Assembly: GCA_947258975.1 (NCBI GenBank)
Contig: CAMYKK010000001.1
Location: 1 to 64,000, forward strand
Source: an uncultured Gammaproteobacteria bacterium
Lineage (GTDB): Bacteria > Pseudomonadota > Gammaproteobacteria > Arenicellales > JAANXG01
Direction of reading: 5' to 3'
DNA length: 64,000 bases
The translations under genes were made by a program, and so were the position numbers. Every line of letters starts with the position of its first letter. Positions within the stretch are counted from its first letter, which is position 1. Below the pieces are notes generated by a model that did not search any database, was not told the DNA's origin, and saw nothing but the letters and a program-made list of their open reading frames with translations. Of the stretch, positions 25,238-33,840 are shown piece after piece.

Positions 25238-26343
25238 TCTTCTTCGGGGTCGGGCAGACGTTGTGGTCGGCGCCATTCGTCGAAGGCGCTCATCTGATGC
25301 ACGCAGCTCAAGGTGCAAGCCGGGCTGCAGTCTTTGCGGGTGTGAAATTCTCGGCGGATGTCTTCTCGCGCGTAATCGGCAATCGGTTTGTTCGGATAAC
25401 CGCGCCTTTGTGAACACCAATGCACGTTGCCGTCCTCACAGATGTATAAGTATCGGGCGCCGGCGCGGCATTTCCAATCGTTGGGCTCACCGAAGACCAG
25501 ATTCTTTTGAAACAGATGGTAATTCAACTTGTGGGTCAGTGAGCCGGAGCGTCCTCCAATCTGCTGATAGACCGCAAACTGTTTGCGGCTAAGCGGCTGC
25601 AAGGTGCCGGCTTCATCATGCAGCACGCCGACGGAGTGATAAAAACCATAGTGTTTGGCGCGTTCTGCCACTAACAAGGCGTCTTGCGTTCGTTCATCGC
25701 TGATCCCGAGCACTGAATTGATATTGACCTTGAAACGCGCGTATTGGGCCAGCAGGGCTAATTTGCTCTCTACGGATTTGAGGCTTTTCATGGACACCTC
25801 GTCAGGCTCCAGATTATCGATGCTGATTTGCATCTCCTGTAAGCCGCAATCGTTCAGCGTCTCGATTCGCTCCCGGTTGAGGCGGAAACCATTGGTGATC
25901 ATGGTGGCAATCATGCCATGTTCCCGGATTGCGCTAAAAACATGTTCCAGCTGCGGATGCATCAGGGGTTCGCCGCCGGTGCAGGTCACCGCGGCGGTGG
26001 ACAATCGGGCCAGTGCCGCGACCCGCTCGCGCAGCCGGTCCAGCGGCACCGGCGGGGAGAAATCGTCGTATTCGTTGCAGTAGCCGCAACTCAGATTGCA
26101 GCGTCGCGTGACCACCAACTGGGCGAGCAGGGGGTTATACCGCGAGGACACCGCCTTCCACAGGAATTTGGATACCGACCATCGGTACGCGGCCTTGCGG
26201 TGCATCCCGCTCGGTTCCCGCGATAGTATTGTAACTGCTTGTTTTGTTGACATTAAATTTCGCACTCGTGATACGGCCCAGGCGCCCGCGATGCGGCGCG
26301 TCCCCTTCAGCGACGGATTATTGATGACCGGGCTGGCCGCCAT
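25234..26343 (-). CDS. Radical SAM/SPASM protein 2
   Basis: 369-residue protein with the radical SAM motif Cys82-x3-Cys86-x2-Cys89 (CNLSCGYC), the GGEPL motif and a C-terminal cysteine-rich SPASM-like end (CRAGARYLYICEDGNVHWC, CSPACTLSCVHQ). It differs in sequence from protein 1 and lies convergent to the rest of the cluster. The start is uncertain: ATG at 26343 is used here, but ATG at 26253 would give a 339-residue protein and neither has a strong ribosome site. It may modify a peptide or a lipid headgroup. No short precursor gene is visible nearby. Confidence 0.8.
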   Translation of the reverse strand: MAASPVINNPSLKGTRRIAGAWAVSRVRNLMSTKQAVTILSREPSGMHRKAAYRWSVSKFLWKAVSSRYNPLLAQLVVTRRCNLSCGYCNEYDDFSPPVPLDRLRERVAALARLSTAAVTCTGGEPLMHPQLEHVFSAIREHGMIATMITNGFRLNRERIETLNDCGLQEMQISIDNLEPDEVSMKSLKSVESKLALLAQYARFKVNINSVLGISDERTQDALLVAERAKHYGFYHSVGVLHDEAGTLQPLSRKQFAVYQQIGGRSGSLTHKLNYHLFQKNLVFGEPNDWKCRAGARYLYICEDGNVHWCSQRRGYPNKPIADYAREDIRREFHTRKDCSPACTLSCVHQMSAFDEWRRPQRLPDPEED

Positions 26344-26559
26344 CAAGCACTGACTGCGAATAAAAGCAGCTCCGGCGCACAAAAAAACTTGGGAGTCAGG
26401 GTTTTTTCAGTTATAAGTAACTCTTGACACCAACGTCACGTCTACCCTGTCTGCCACCTAAAGATCGCATCAGATCGCTAGTCTTTAGCTTCCAACGTTT
26501 TTTGGAGTGCTCGTCACACCGGGCGAGGCCGCGCTTGTGCGGCATACTTGACCATTGAA

Positions 26560-27243
26560 ATGCCACCGAACCCTAATAAGCTCGCTGTAATATATGCCGT
26601 CCTAGCGCTGAGCGCGCCGGCCTTGGCTTACGCGCAGAATAATTGTGCGGTGATCTCCCAAGGCCCCAAGCCCGTCGATCAGTCGCAGAAAAACGATAAG
26701 AATCAAATTCCGATCGATGCGCCGGTAAAGATCCAGGCGGACACGATCGACTTTCCACGTCGTAATGTCGTCCACCTGCGAGGATACACCCAATTGATCC
26801 GCGGTGGTCATCGTGTCTATGCGGATGAATTGATCTTCGACAAAGAAAAGCAAGAAATCGAAGCCCGTGGTTTGGTGACCCTCGAGACGCCACGGGGCGA
26901 TGTGGTCAAAACTTCTGTGCTTCACTATGACGTCAACCGCAATCTCATGGAGTCCGGACCCGCGGAAATTGTTCTGGCGAGCCGCGAGGCGAAGGTCGTG
27001 GGCGCAACCGGCGGTTCGGTTACCGCGCACGGCACTGCCGACCAGGTGGTGTTTGAGGGTGCCGACGTGATGCACTTGAAGGAAGTGCAGTTGACGACTT
27101 GCTTGGACGGAAAAGACGACCTCGTATTTGCTGCCGATGACCTGACGGTCGACCTCGAAACAGGCTTGCGGGTGGCCAAACGTGCGAAGGTGCGGTTGCT
27201 CACGCCCCACCGGCATCCGCAGATCACCGATTTGATCAATTAG
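26560..27243 (+). CDS. LptA/OstA-like periplasmic protein
   Basis: 227-residue exported protein with a signal peptide (about 1-25, ending APALAYAQ). The mature part has the OstA-like pattern of LptA and the LptD N-terminus: VKIQADTIDFPRRNVVHLRGYTQ, YADELIFDKEKQEIEARGLVTLETPRGD, then VFEGADVMHLKEVQLTTC. These proteins form beta-jellyroll bridges that shuttle lipopolysaccharide across the periplasm. It is not beside lptB, lptC or kdsC-type genes, so it is not the housekeeping copy. The adjacent lipid locus suggests it may carry that lipid instead. The ATG at 26560 is chosen over the upstream TTG because it starts the signal peptide. Confidence 0.75.
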   Translation: MPPNPNKLAVIYAVLALSAPALAYAQNNCAVISQGPKPVDQSQKNDKNQIPIDAPVKIQADTIDFPRRNVVHLRGYTQLIRGGHRVYADELIFDKEKQEIEARGLVTLETPRGDVVKTSVLHYDVNRNLMESGPAEIVLASREAKVVGATGGSVTAHGTADQVVFEGADVMHLKEVQLTTCLDGKDDLVFAADDLTVDLETGLRVAKRAKVRLLTPHRHPQITDLIN

Positions 27244-27303
27244 CCCACGAGCCGCACCGATGCGCACGGCCGGCAGTGAGTGCGGAGGCCGGATAAATCG
27301 ATC

Positions 27304-28446
27304 TCAACGACGTTTTTTGGGCAGCAGCACAAACAAACGGCCGGGTTGTTTCATCAGGCCCGCCATGCGTTCGGCGGTGACGCCGCGGCCCCAAAACAGA
27401 TCAGCACGCACCGGGCCTTTGATGGCACCACCGGTGTCTTGGGCCAGCACCAGGCGCCGGTAGGGCTCTGAGTCTGTGCCCGGCCGGGTGGTATCGAGCC
27501 ACACCGGAACCCCGAGAGGAATTACTCTGCGATCCACTGCCAGACTGCGCTGGGCGGTGAGCGGCACGTTCAAAGAACCAACCGGACCCTCCGGTCGCGT
27601 CGGTCGCAGGGCGAAAAACACGTAGCTGGGATTACGATGAAATAATTCCTCGGCGCGGTGCGAGTGATTGCGCAACCAATCGCGTATGGAAAACATATCG
27701 ACATCCGCGCTCGCGAGCTCTCCCATCGCGATCAACTCGCGGCCGATGGAGCGGTAAGGATGTCCGTTCTGATCCGCGTATCCCACGGCGACGACACGGC
27801 CGTCGGGAAGCGCCACCCGCCCCGATCCTTGGATGTGCAGGAAAAACAGTGCCGCCGGATCATCCACCCACAGCAATTCTTGTCCCGCCAGCAGGTCCTG
27901 CTCAGTGTCGATCTGCTGACGGTTGTAGTACGGAACGACCCTATTCCCAATAAGCTTGCCACGGACGCGCTTGTCCTTGAGTTCCGGAAACAACTCCGCC
28001 AGGTCTACGATCAGCAGATCCTTGGGACGAGCGTAGATCGGATAGCGAAATTGTTTCGAGGGCTTGAAGCGGCCTCGTAGCAGGGGTTCGTAGTACCCGG
28101 TGATCAGTCCCTGGCTGCGCCAACCGGCGCCGCGCACCTTGTGAGGAGTAAACCAGTTTTCAAAAAATTCGCGTACCTGGGCGTCGTCCGGATCGGACAG
28201 ATCCTTTGCCGCGCTGCATATTTGTTCCCAGGATCGCTCTTGGCGCGCCAATTTCTCGCAGCTGCGGAGCAGTGCCGGCCAGCTTTCAGCGTGGCGGTCT
28301 TGATCCCATGCAGGCAAGTTGCGCCACGCCACCGTGCCGGTGATGCCGGGAGGCGGCGCCAACCATGCGCAACCGTTCAACACCATGGTTGCAATCATGA
28401 GGCTGCATAGGGTGGTCCTGGGTGGCCGTAAGGGCACGATGGGCAT
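27304..28446 (-). CDS. mltA: Membrane-bound lytic murein transglycosylase A
   Basis: Outer-membrane lipoprotein that cleaves peptidoglycan glycan strands with formation of 1,6-anhydroMurNAc. From the ATG at 28446 there is a lipoprotein signal with lipobox LNGC. The mature part has the MltA and 3D domains: TGYYEPLLRG, HIQGSGRVALPDGRVVAVGYADQNGHPY, and the late QDTGGAIKGPVRADLFWG with the catalytic aspartate. The 380-residue length fits. It is convergent with the LptA-like gene. Confidence 0.92.
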   Translation of the reverse strand: MPIVPLRPPRTTLCSLMIATMVLNGCAWLAPPPGITGTVAWRNLPAWDQDRHAESWPALLRSCEKLARQERSWEQICSAAKDLSDPDDAQVREFFENWFTPHKVRGAGWRSQGLITGYYEPLLRGRFKPSKQFRYPIYARPKDLLIVDLAELFPELKDKRVRGKLIGNRVVPYYNRQQIDTEQDLLAGQELLWVDDPAALFFLHIQGSGRVALPDGRVVAVGYADQNGHPYRSIGRELIAMGELASADVDMFSIRDWLRNHSHRAEELFHRNPSYVFFALRPTRPEGPVGSLNVPLTAQRSLAVDRRVIPLGVPVWLDTTRPGTDSEPYRRLVLAQDTGGAIKGPVRADLFWGRGVTAERMAGLMKQPGRLFVLLPKKRR

Positions 28447-28520
28447 GTTCGGCACGTCGTTGTTTGCGAAACGCCGAATTGTATACGAAGATTGGCCCCA
28501 CGAGCAGGTAAGGAGAGATG

Positions 28521-28803
28521 ATGGAGACACGAGTTGCAGGCACCGACACTTACGTTGCCACTGAAGATCTGATGATGGCAGTCAATGCCGCCGTCAATTT
28601 AACCCGGCCGCTGCCGGTCAAAGGCGAGCCGGTTATTAGCGGCTTATCCTTATGCGGTATGGCTGAATCCCGCCGCCGCATCCAACTGGCCCTTCACCCA
28701 ATCGATACAGATGATTCGAGCGTTGCTTAAAGACCGTATGTTTCCGCTAACGTTGAAGGGACTCGAAGAGGGGATTGGGGTGTTGAAACGAGGCATCAAT
28801 TGA
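28521..28803 (+). pseudogene. Deletion scar: start of moxR-type ATPase joined to end of VWA-protein gene
   Basis: The reading frame from 28521, with a good AAGGAG site, gives VAGTDTYVATEDLMMAVNAA ... RPLPVKGEP, the N-terminus of MoxR-type AAA ATPases, and stops being homologous exactly where the Walker A GTGKT should follow. In another frame from about 28633 the sequence reads AYPYAVWLNP, SIQMIRALLKDRMFPLTLKGLEEGI and a stop at 28801-28803. I recognise this as the C-terminus of the VWA (CoxE-like) protein normally encoded just downstream of such ATPases. So an internal deletion of roughly 2 kb appears to have removed the rest of both genes. A 70-residue peptide could still be made. Confidence 0.75.
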
Positions 28804-29962
28804 ATAACACGTCGACCTTTGCGACGTGGTCGTCTTGACTCAGTCGGTGACGGATCTCAGCCGCTACCTGTTCCGCCTGATCGAGGCTTTCGAACGATAG
28901 CAGCGGTAACCAGAACTCTGCATGGATCCGGCCATTCAAATAATGAAAAATGATGCGCCTGATTTCATGGGCTTGAGGGATATCCGCCAGCTGATCGAGG
29001 AATTTTTCCTTGAGTTCGTTGCGCAGAGGCAACTTATCCGACAGTTGGTACGACTCATCGTCTTCCGAATCTATATGAATGGTGATATCGCTAATGCCAT
29101 CGAATTCTTGTTTCAATCTGTGTCTCACCGCCTCGCCGATACGATGACCCTCGGAGACACTGACTTTCGGGTCAACGAGCACGTGTCCATCTAGATAAAT
29201 GTTGGCACCCATGAGGCGCGTGCGCACATCATGGGCATCTATGACTCCTTCGGTATTGCGAATAACTGTATTCATGGTCTGAAGACGTTCAGGTTCCACA
29301 CCGGTGTCGATCAACTCTAGTATCCCATTGCGCACCATTCCAATCGCGATGTAGAGAATCATGATCGCCACGGCAACGGCTGCGATCGCGTCCAGATAAA
29401 CCCAACCGATCATGGCGCCGGCGACCCCGATGATCACGATCACCGAGGAAATGGCATCGGTGCGGCTATGCCAGGCGTTGCTGCGCAGCATCTCGGACTG
29501 CAAGCGCTCGGCGACACGTATCGTGTAGTGGTACACCCACTCTTTGCTGATCACTGACAGCACTGCGACGACCAGGGCCCAAGCGCCAGGAACCGATATC
29601 CTCTCGTGGCGCCACAGGTCCTCCAGTGCGTCATAAGCGATGCCGATCGCCACCGCTGACAGCATCAGGCCGAGAACGATTGTGGCAACGGTCTCGATGC
29701 GTTGATGACCGTACGGATGATGCTCATCGGGTCCACGACTGGCATGTTTGGCGGCCCAGATCACCATAAAGTCGGTGGCCAGATCAGACAGTGAATGCAC
29801 CCCATCAGCCACTAATGCCTGGGAGAAGGCCAACTTGCCGACAGTGATCTTGATAACACCTAGCAGCAGATCGATGATCCCGCCAATCACAGTGACGCGG
29901 CGGATATCTTCATAGCGCTCACGGGAGCGCAGAACCTGTTGGGGAGATTGCGATTTGGTCAT
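28796..29962 (-). CDS. Cation diffusion facilitator family transporter
   Basis: 388-residue inner-membrane metal exporter (zinc, iron, cobalt or manganese by proton antiport). Six helices occupy about residues 25-210. The metal-site motifs HSLSD (in DGVHSLSDLATDF) and HSRTD (in NAWHSRTDAISS) match the HxxxD pairs of the family, with the HPYGHQRIE loop between them. The C-terminal cytoplasmic part includes INIHIDSEDD-like text and an unusually long tail. It starts 15 bases after the NUDIX gene stop and is probably co-transcribed with it. Its 3-prime end overlaps the MoxR/VWA scar by 8 bases. Confidence 0.9.
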   Translation of the reverse strand: MTKSQSPQQVLRSRERYEDIRRVTVIGGIIDLLLGVIKITVGKLAFSQALVADGVHSLSDLATDFMVIWAAKHASRGPDEHHPYGHQRIETVATIVLGLMLSAVAIGIAYDALEDLWRHERISVPGAWALVVAVLSVISKEWVYHYTIRVAERLQSEMLRSNAWHSRTDAISSVIVIIGVAGAMIGWVYLDAIAAVAVAIMILYIAIGMVRNGILELIDTGVEPERLQTMNTVIRNTEGVIDAHDVRTRLMGANIYLDGHVLVDPKVSVSEGHRIGEAVRHRLKQEFDGISDITIHIDSEDDESYQLSDKLPLRNELKEKFLDQLADIPQAHEIRRIIFHYLNGRIHAEFWLPLLSFESLDQAEQVAAEIRHRLSQDDHVAKVDVLFN

Positions 29963-29977
29963 GCCGCCACGCTTTGC

Positions 29978-30577
29978 TCAGGGTCCCCGATTCTTCAGGG
30001 CATGATAATGGATCGCCAGCCATTGTAGCGCGATGAGTGTGATAGCGTTCTTGATCGCGCCGTGATCAGCCATGTTTAGGGCCTTGTCGACAGGTACAAC
30101 ATGTACCTTGATGTCTTCGCCTTCGTGTTCCACGCCATGTACACCGTTGATGCCGTAGCTGTCGGTAAGACCGCAGAACAACTGTACGTTTTCGGTAAGC
30201 GCACCGGGAGTGGTGAAAAACCGTTGCATCGGGATCAACACGTCCATCCGGCACCCGGCCTCCTCCCATGCCTCGCGGCGGGCGACTTGTTCTGCGGTCT
30301 CATTTGGCTCGATAATTCCCGCGACGCATTCCACCAACCATGGATTTTCATGAGCGGCGAATGCACCGGGCCGGAATTGTTCGATCAATACCACTTTGTC
30401 ACGCGGAAAATCAACCGGCAGCACCGCCGCGACATGACCGCGCTCCACGACTTCCCGATCGAGAACATCACTCATGCCGCCCCGGTGAAGACGGTGACGC
30501 AGCCGGTATCGATCAACAGCGACATAGCCTTTGAAGACGGTCTTTTTCTCTACGACTTCGACGTCGTCTTTGTCCAT
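29978..30577 (-). CDS. nudF: NUDIX hydrolase, ADP-ribose pyrophosphatase type
   Basis: Hydrolyses ADP-ribose or related nucleoside diphosphates. The 199-residue protein carries a complete NUDIX box, Gx5Ex7REUxEExGU, seen as GIIEPNETAEQVARREAWEEAG, and the ADP-ribose pyrophosphatase text LIEQFRPGAFA and TTPGALTENVQLF. The ATG at 30577 matches the family start better than the track start. It is the first gene of a pair with the CDF transporter. Confidence 0.88.
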   Translation of the reverse strand: MDKDDVEVVEKKTVFKGYVAVDRYRLRHRLHRGGMSDVLDREVVERGHVAAVLPVDFPRDKVVLIEQFRPGAFAAHENPWLVECVAGIIEPNETAEQVARREAWEEAGCRMDVLIPMQRFFTTPGALTENVQLFCGLTDSYGINGVHGVEHEGEDIKVHVVPVDKALNMADHGAIKNAITLIALQWLAIHYHALKNRGP

Positions 30578-31326
30578 TTTGTCATGCCCGATTGAGTTAA
30601 CGTGGTGGAACTGGGCCAAACACATCGGCGACTGTGGTGCCTGCCGCGGGTTAGACTTTTTCGTTCCATGCGCCGCTGGCCAGGGGCGGGTGCGGTGTCC
30701 GCGACGCCGATGTCCAGCGGACGCATGCGCGAGTCATTTTGTTCGCGCAGCGATGGATACATCCGTTCCGCTGTAACTCCGACGACATCCAGGGTGGCAA
30801 CGTGGTCAGCTGCGACCAGGGAGAACAAGGCGGTTTGCTGCCTAGGTCCTAATCTTCAGTCGCGTGCCGGGCGACAGCCGCGCGGCGCACGTTCTCGGCT
30901 TCGGCCTTTTTCCGGCAACCGAATAGTGGCCAAAGACCGGTCTATGAAATCACTCGACACTCTATCGGCGCCAAGTCGGATGTGCCGCCGGGCGATCCAG
31001 CCGATTCACTTTGGGTATTGTAATAGCTTTGCGGACCTGACTCCAAAGAATTGTCGGCATCCACGAGTCAAGCGTGTCTTCAGCGACGAAACGGCGCCTG
31101 CTCGTCCGGTGGGGATTCGTGCTCGCACAACTGCGTGGCGATCACGGGGACCGCTGCCCGCTGTTCCCGCTCGCCGTGCCGGCCACAGACATATTGATTG
31201 GGGAAATCGGACGGACAGGTGGGACCAGAGCCGGTTGCCGTGGATCTCAGTTTTGTCGATCGGGTTTTTCAGGCCGCGCATCTAAAGGCGGGTATAATCC
31301 CCAGTCACCGAAAGCGGATACAGTAC
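30578..31326. other. Long intergenic region before ppk2
   Basis: 749 bases without a supportable gene. The 227-codon ORF 30602-31285 and the minus ORF 30550-30828 have arginine-rich, low-complexity text with no recognised motif, though the latter contains DHVATLDVVGVTAERMYPSL, which could be gene debris. A possible promoter for ppk2 is listed separately. Confidence 0.45.
31293..31298 (+). promoter_or_regulatory. Possible -10 element upstream of ppk2
   Basis: A perfect TATAAT lies 28 bases before the preferred start. No good -35 is seen at the right spacing, so support is limited. Confidence 0.3.
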
Positions 31327-32154
31327 ATGGGTCAAGCCAAATTCGATTATCGCTGCTATCGTGTTCCCGCGACAGGCGCATTCAGTTTAGCGTCTATATA
31401 TCCAGGCGATGACCAAGGTGTGGATGAAGACTATGCCCGAAAGCGTCTCGAGAAAAACTTGGATGACCTGCAAGATTTTCAAGAACGCTTGTATGCCGAG
31501 GGCAAACAATCGCTGTTGCTGGTCCTGCAGGCCATGGACACCGGTGGTAAAGACAGCACGATTCGTAAGATCGCCAACGACCTGAATCCCCAGGGATGTC
31601 AAGTAACCGGATTCAAAGCGCCCAGTCATGAAGAGTTATCCCACGATTTCTTGTGGCGCGTGCATGATCATGCCCCGCCTGCTGGGCACATCGGAATTTT
31701 CAATCGTTCCCATTATGAAGACGTGTTGATCGTTCGCGTCCACGAGTTGGTTTCCACGGCGTTGATCGAAAAGCGTTACCGGCACATCAACAACTTTGAA
31801 CAAATGCTTCACGATCACGGGACACGCGTAATAAAGATTATGTTGCATATCTCGAAGGACTATCAGTTATCAAGATTACGCCGGCGCTTGGAGCGGTCCG
31901 ACAAACATTGGAAATTCAACCCCAGTGATCTGCAGGAAAGAAGCCGCTGGGATAAGTACATGGATGCCTATGAGCTGATGTTGAACCAATGTGCCACCAA
32001 ACATGCGCCTTGGTATGTGATACCCGCCGAGAAGCGGTGGTTCCGCAATGTGGTAATCAGCGAGATATTGATCGATGCTTTGGAGGAAATGAACCCTCAG
32101 TACCCGCCCCCCAAGTTCGATATCAACGAATATCCTCCGGACTCTTTGGTTTAA
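31327..32154 (+). CDS. Polyphosphate kinase 2 family protein
   Basis: Polyphosphate-dependent phosphotransferase of 275 residues, using polyphosphate to phosphorylate nucleotides (AMP, ADP or GDP). Motifs are the Walker A-like LQAMDTGGKDSTIRKI, the NRSHYEDVLIVRVH segment and the lid-region arginines in SRLRRRLERSDKHWKF, ending with the WYVIPAEKRWFRNVVIS block. The ATG at 31327 is chosen because the family N-terminus follows and the upstream 43 codons look non-coding. It is a single-domain version. Which nucleotide it uses cannot be read from sequence. Confidence 0.9.
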   Translation: MGQAKFDYRCYRVPATGAFSLASIYPGDDQGVDEDYARKRLEKNLDDLQDFQERLYAEGKQSLLLVLQAMDTGGKDSTIRKIANDLNPQGCQVTGFKAPSHEELSHDFLWRVHDHAPPAGHIGIFNRSHYEDVLIVRVHELVSTALIEKRYRHINNFEQMLHDHGTRVIKIMLHISKDYQLSRLRRRLERSDKHWKFNPSDLQERSRWDKYMDAYELMLNQCATKHAPWYVIPAEKRWFRNVVISEILIDALEEMNPQYPPPKFDINEYPPDSLV

Positions 32155-32402
32155 TGGACTCGGTGTGGATAAGAAACGCCTGCAAAGGCGGCGCCGCGAC
32201 ACGATGATATATATCTCCGTATACTAAATGGCGGTTATGAGATCATGTGTGCCCGCGAACTAGGGGATCCATTTCGGCGCGATGATTGTCAATATCCTCT
32301 CGATACCTGGATAAGCATAAAGCGTGCGTAGGGACGCGCATTATGTGCCTGATTTATGGCGGGGGTGCGATCAATGCCGACAACGCAACAGTGGACTGAA
32401 GC

Positions 32403-33548
32403 ATGACCGAAACAAAGCAGAAAGCGGAAATCAAACGAGGCCTTAAGGGCGTATATTTTGAGCGCTCGGCTACAAGTTTTATTGATGGCCGGGCCGGTGA
32501 GCTTCGATATCGAGGTTATTCAATTCACGATCTCGCCGAGCATTCGACGTTCGAGGAGACCGCGTATCTGTTGCTATACGGCGAATTGCCGACGCGCGGT
32601 GCTCTCGATGCCTTTGATCAAGAATTGAGAGATGCGAGGCGGTTGCCTGACCCAGTGTTAGAGATCATTCACTTGGTCCGCGATGCTCATCCAATGGATG
32701 TATTGCGCACCGCAGTGTCCGCGTTGTCGGCGTATGATCCCGAGGTGGCGGACAATTCCAAGGAAGCGACCCTGCGCAAGGGAATACGTCTTACCTCCCA
32801 GGTGCCGATAATTGTGTGCGCGCATAATCGAATTCGCAACGACTTACAGCCGGTGGCACCCAGTCCCTCGTTGGGGCATGCCGCGAATTTTGTATATATG
32901 TTAAAAGGGGAGCCCCCCAGCGTTGATGCGGCACAATTGATGGATACCGACATGATCCTGCATGCGGAACACGGATCCAATGCATCATCGTTTACCGCGC
33001 GAGTGGTGACGGGGACGGAAGCTAATTTGCACGCGGCCGTTACTGCTGCGGTGGCCGCGCTGTCCGGGCCGGCTCATGGTGGCGCCGCGGAAAACGTGAT
33101 GAAGATGGCCCTGGAGGTCGGTGATCCGTCCCGTGCCGCTGATTATGTAAAGCGTAAGCGGCAAAACCGCGAACCAGTTATGGGTTTCGGCCATCGAGTG
33201 TACCGCGCGGAAGATCCCCGGGCACGACATATGCGCGACGGAGTCCAAAAGTTGTCCGCAGAAATGGGGCAGCCGCAGTGGTACGAAATCTTACAGGCGT
33301 TGGTGGATGCGATGCGGCCGTATGCGCGTCACGGGGTGAATGTAAACGTGGATTTCTACGCGGGGGTGGTCTACTACCTGCACGGTATACCGGAAGATCT
33401 TTTCGTACCGATCTTTGCGGTGGGCCGGGTGCCGGGTTGGACGGTGCAAGTCATGGAACAACGGGAGAACAACATCTTGATTCGACCGCTGACCTATTAC
33501 AGCGGGCCCGAACCGCGCGACTATGTCCCACTGGAAGAGAGGGATTAG
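32403..33548 (+). CDS. Citrate synthase family protein (citrate or 2-methylcitrate synthase)
   Basis: 381-residue enzyme joining oxaloacetate with acetyl-CoA or propionyl-CoA. Catalytic residues appear in HAEHGSNASSFTAR, GFGHRVYRAEDPRA and VDFYAGVVYYLHGI, and the length fits the short dimeric type. The text around RKGIRLTSQVP and the C-terminal LIRPLTYYSGPEPRDYVPLEER leaves both citrate synthase and 2-methylcitrate synthase possible. No prpB or prpD gene is close, which slightly favours citrate synthase. A hairpin follows the stop. Confidence 0.88.
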   Translation: MTETKQKAEIKRGLKGVYFERSATSFIDGRAGELRYRGYSIHDLAEHSTFEETAYLLLYGELPTRGALDAFDQELRDARRLPDPVLEIIHLVRDAHPMDVLRTAVSALSAYDPEVADNSKEATLRKGIRLTSQVPIIVCAHNRIRNDLQPVAPSPSLGHAANFVYMLKGEPPSVDAAQLMDTDMILHAEHGSNASSFTARVVTGTEANLHAAVTAAVAALSGPAHGGAAENVMKMALEVGDPSRAADYVKRKRQNREPVMGFGHRVYRAEDPRARHMRDGVQKLSAEMGQPQWYEILQALVDAMRPYARHGVNVNVDFYAGVVYYLHGIPEDLFVPIFAVGRVPGWTVQVMEQRENNILIRPLTYYSGPEPRDYVPLEERD

Positions 33549-33638
33549 TTTGCTTTGGATTGCGGTTCAGTGAATTTAATTTAGCCAGCATATTGCACGG
33601 GAGGTGCCCCGCCCCTATTCACTGCTGTACACGGGGGA

Positions 33639-33682
33639 GAATATAGGGGGGGTCGGAGTCACGGACTCCGACCCCTATATTC
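33639..33682. terminator. Long inverted repeat between convergent genes
   Basis: GAATATAGGGG..TCGGAGTC pairs with GACTCCGACCCCTATATTC over 19 bases, with a three-G bulge and an ACG loop. It lies between citrate synthase and pta, which converge, so it may be a bidirectional terminator. It lacks a T-run, and a repeat origin is possible. Confidence 0.5.
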
Positions 33683-33751
33683 ATTCAGCCACCCGACACT
33701 GCGACTACGCGCAGCATAAGTCCCTTCGCCAGCATCCGGGATCCTATTGAC

Positions 33752-33790
33752 ACTTGTTCCCCGCACAGCACGGACGCGTCACTCCCACGG
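33752..33790. repeat. Dispersed repeat unit, inverted orientation
   Basis: CTTGTTCCCCGCACAGCACGG followed by ACTCCCACGG is a degenerate, inverted copy of the intergenic repeat family. Confidence 0.5.
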
Positions 33791-33840
33791 CTATTAAATT
33801 GTCCCGCACGCGCTCCTACCAGTGGCGGTCCGTTAAATTT

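Noticed and set aside
30602-31285. 227-codon ORF in the gap before ppk2
   Set aside because: Low-complexity basic text, no ribosome site and no family motif; treated as non-coding.
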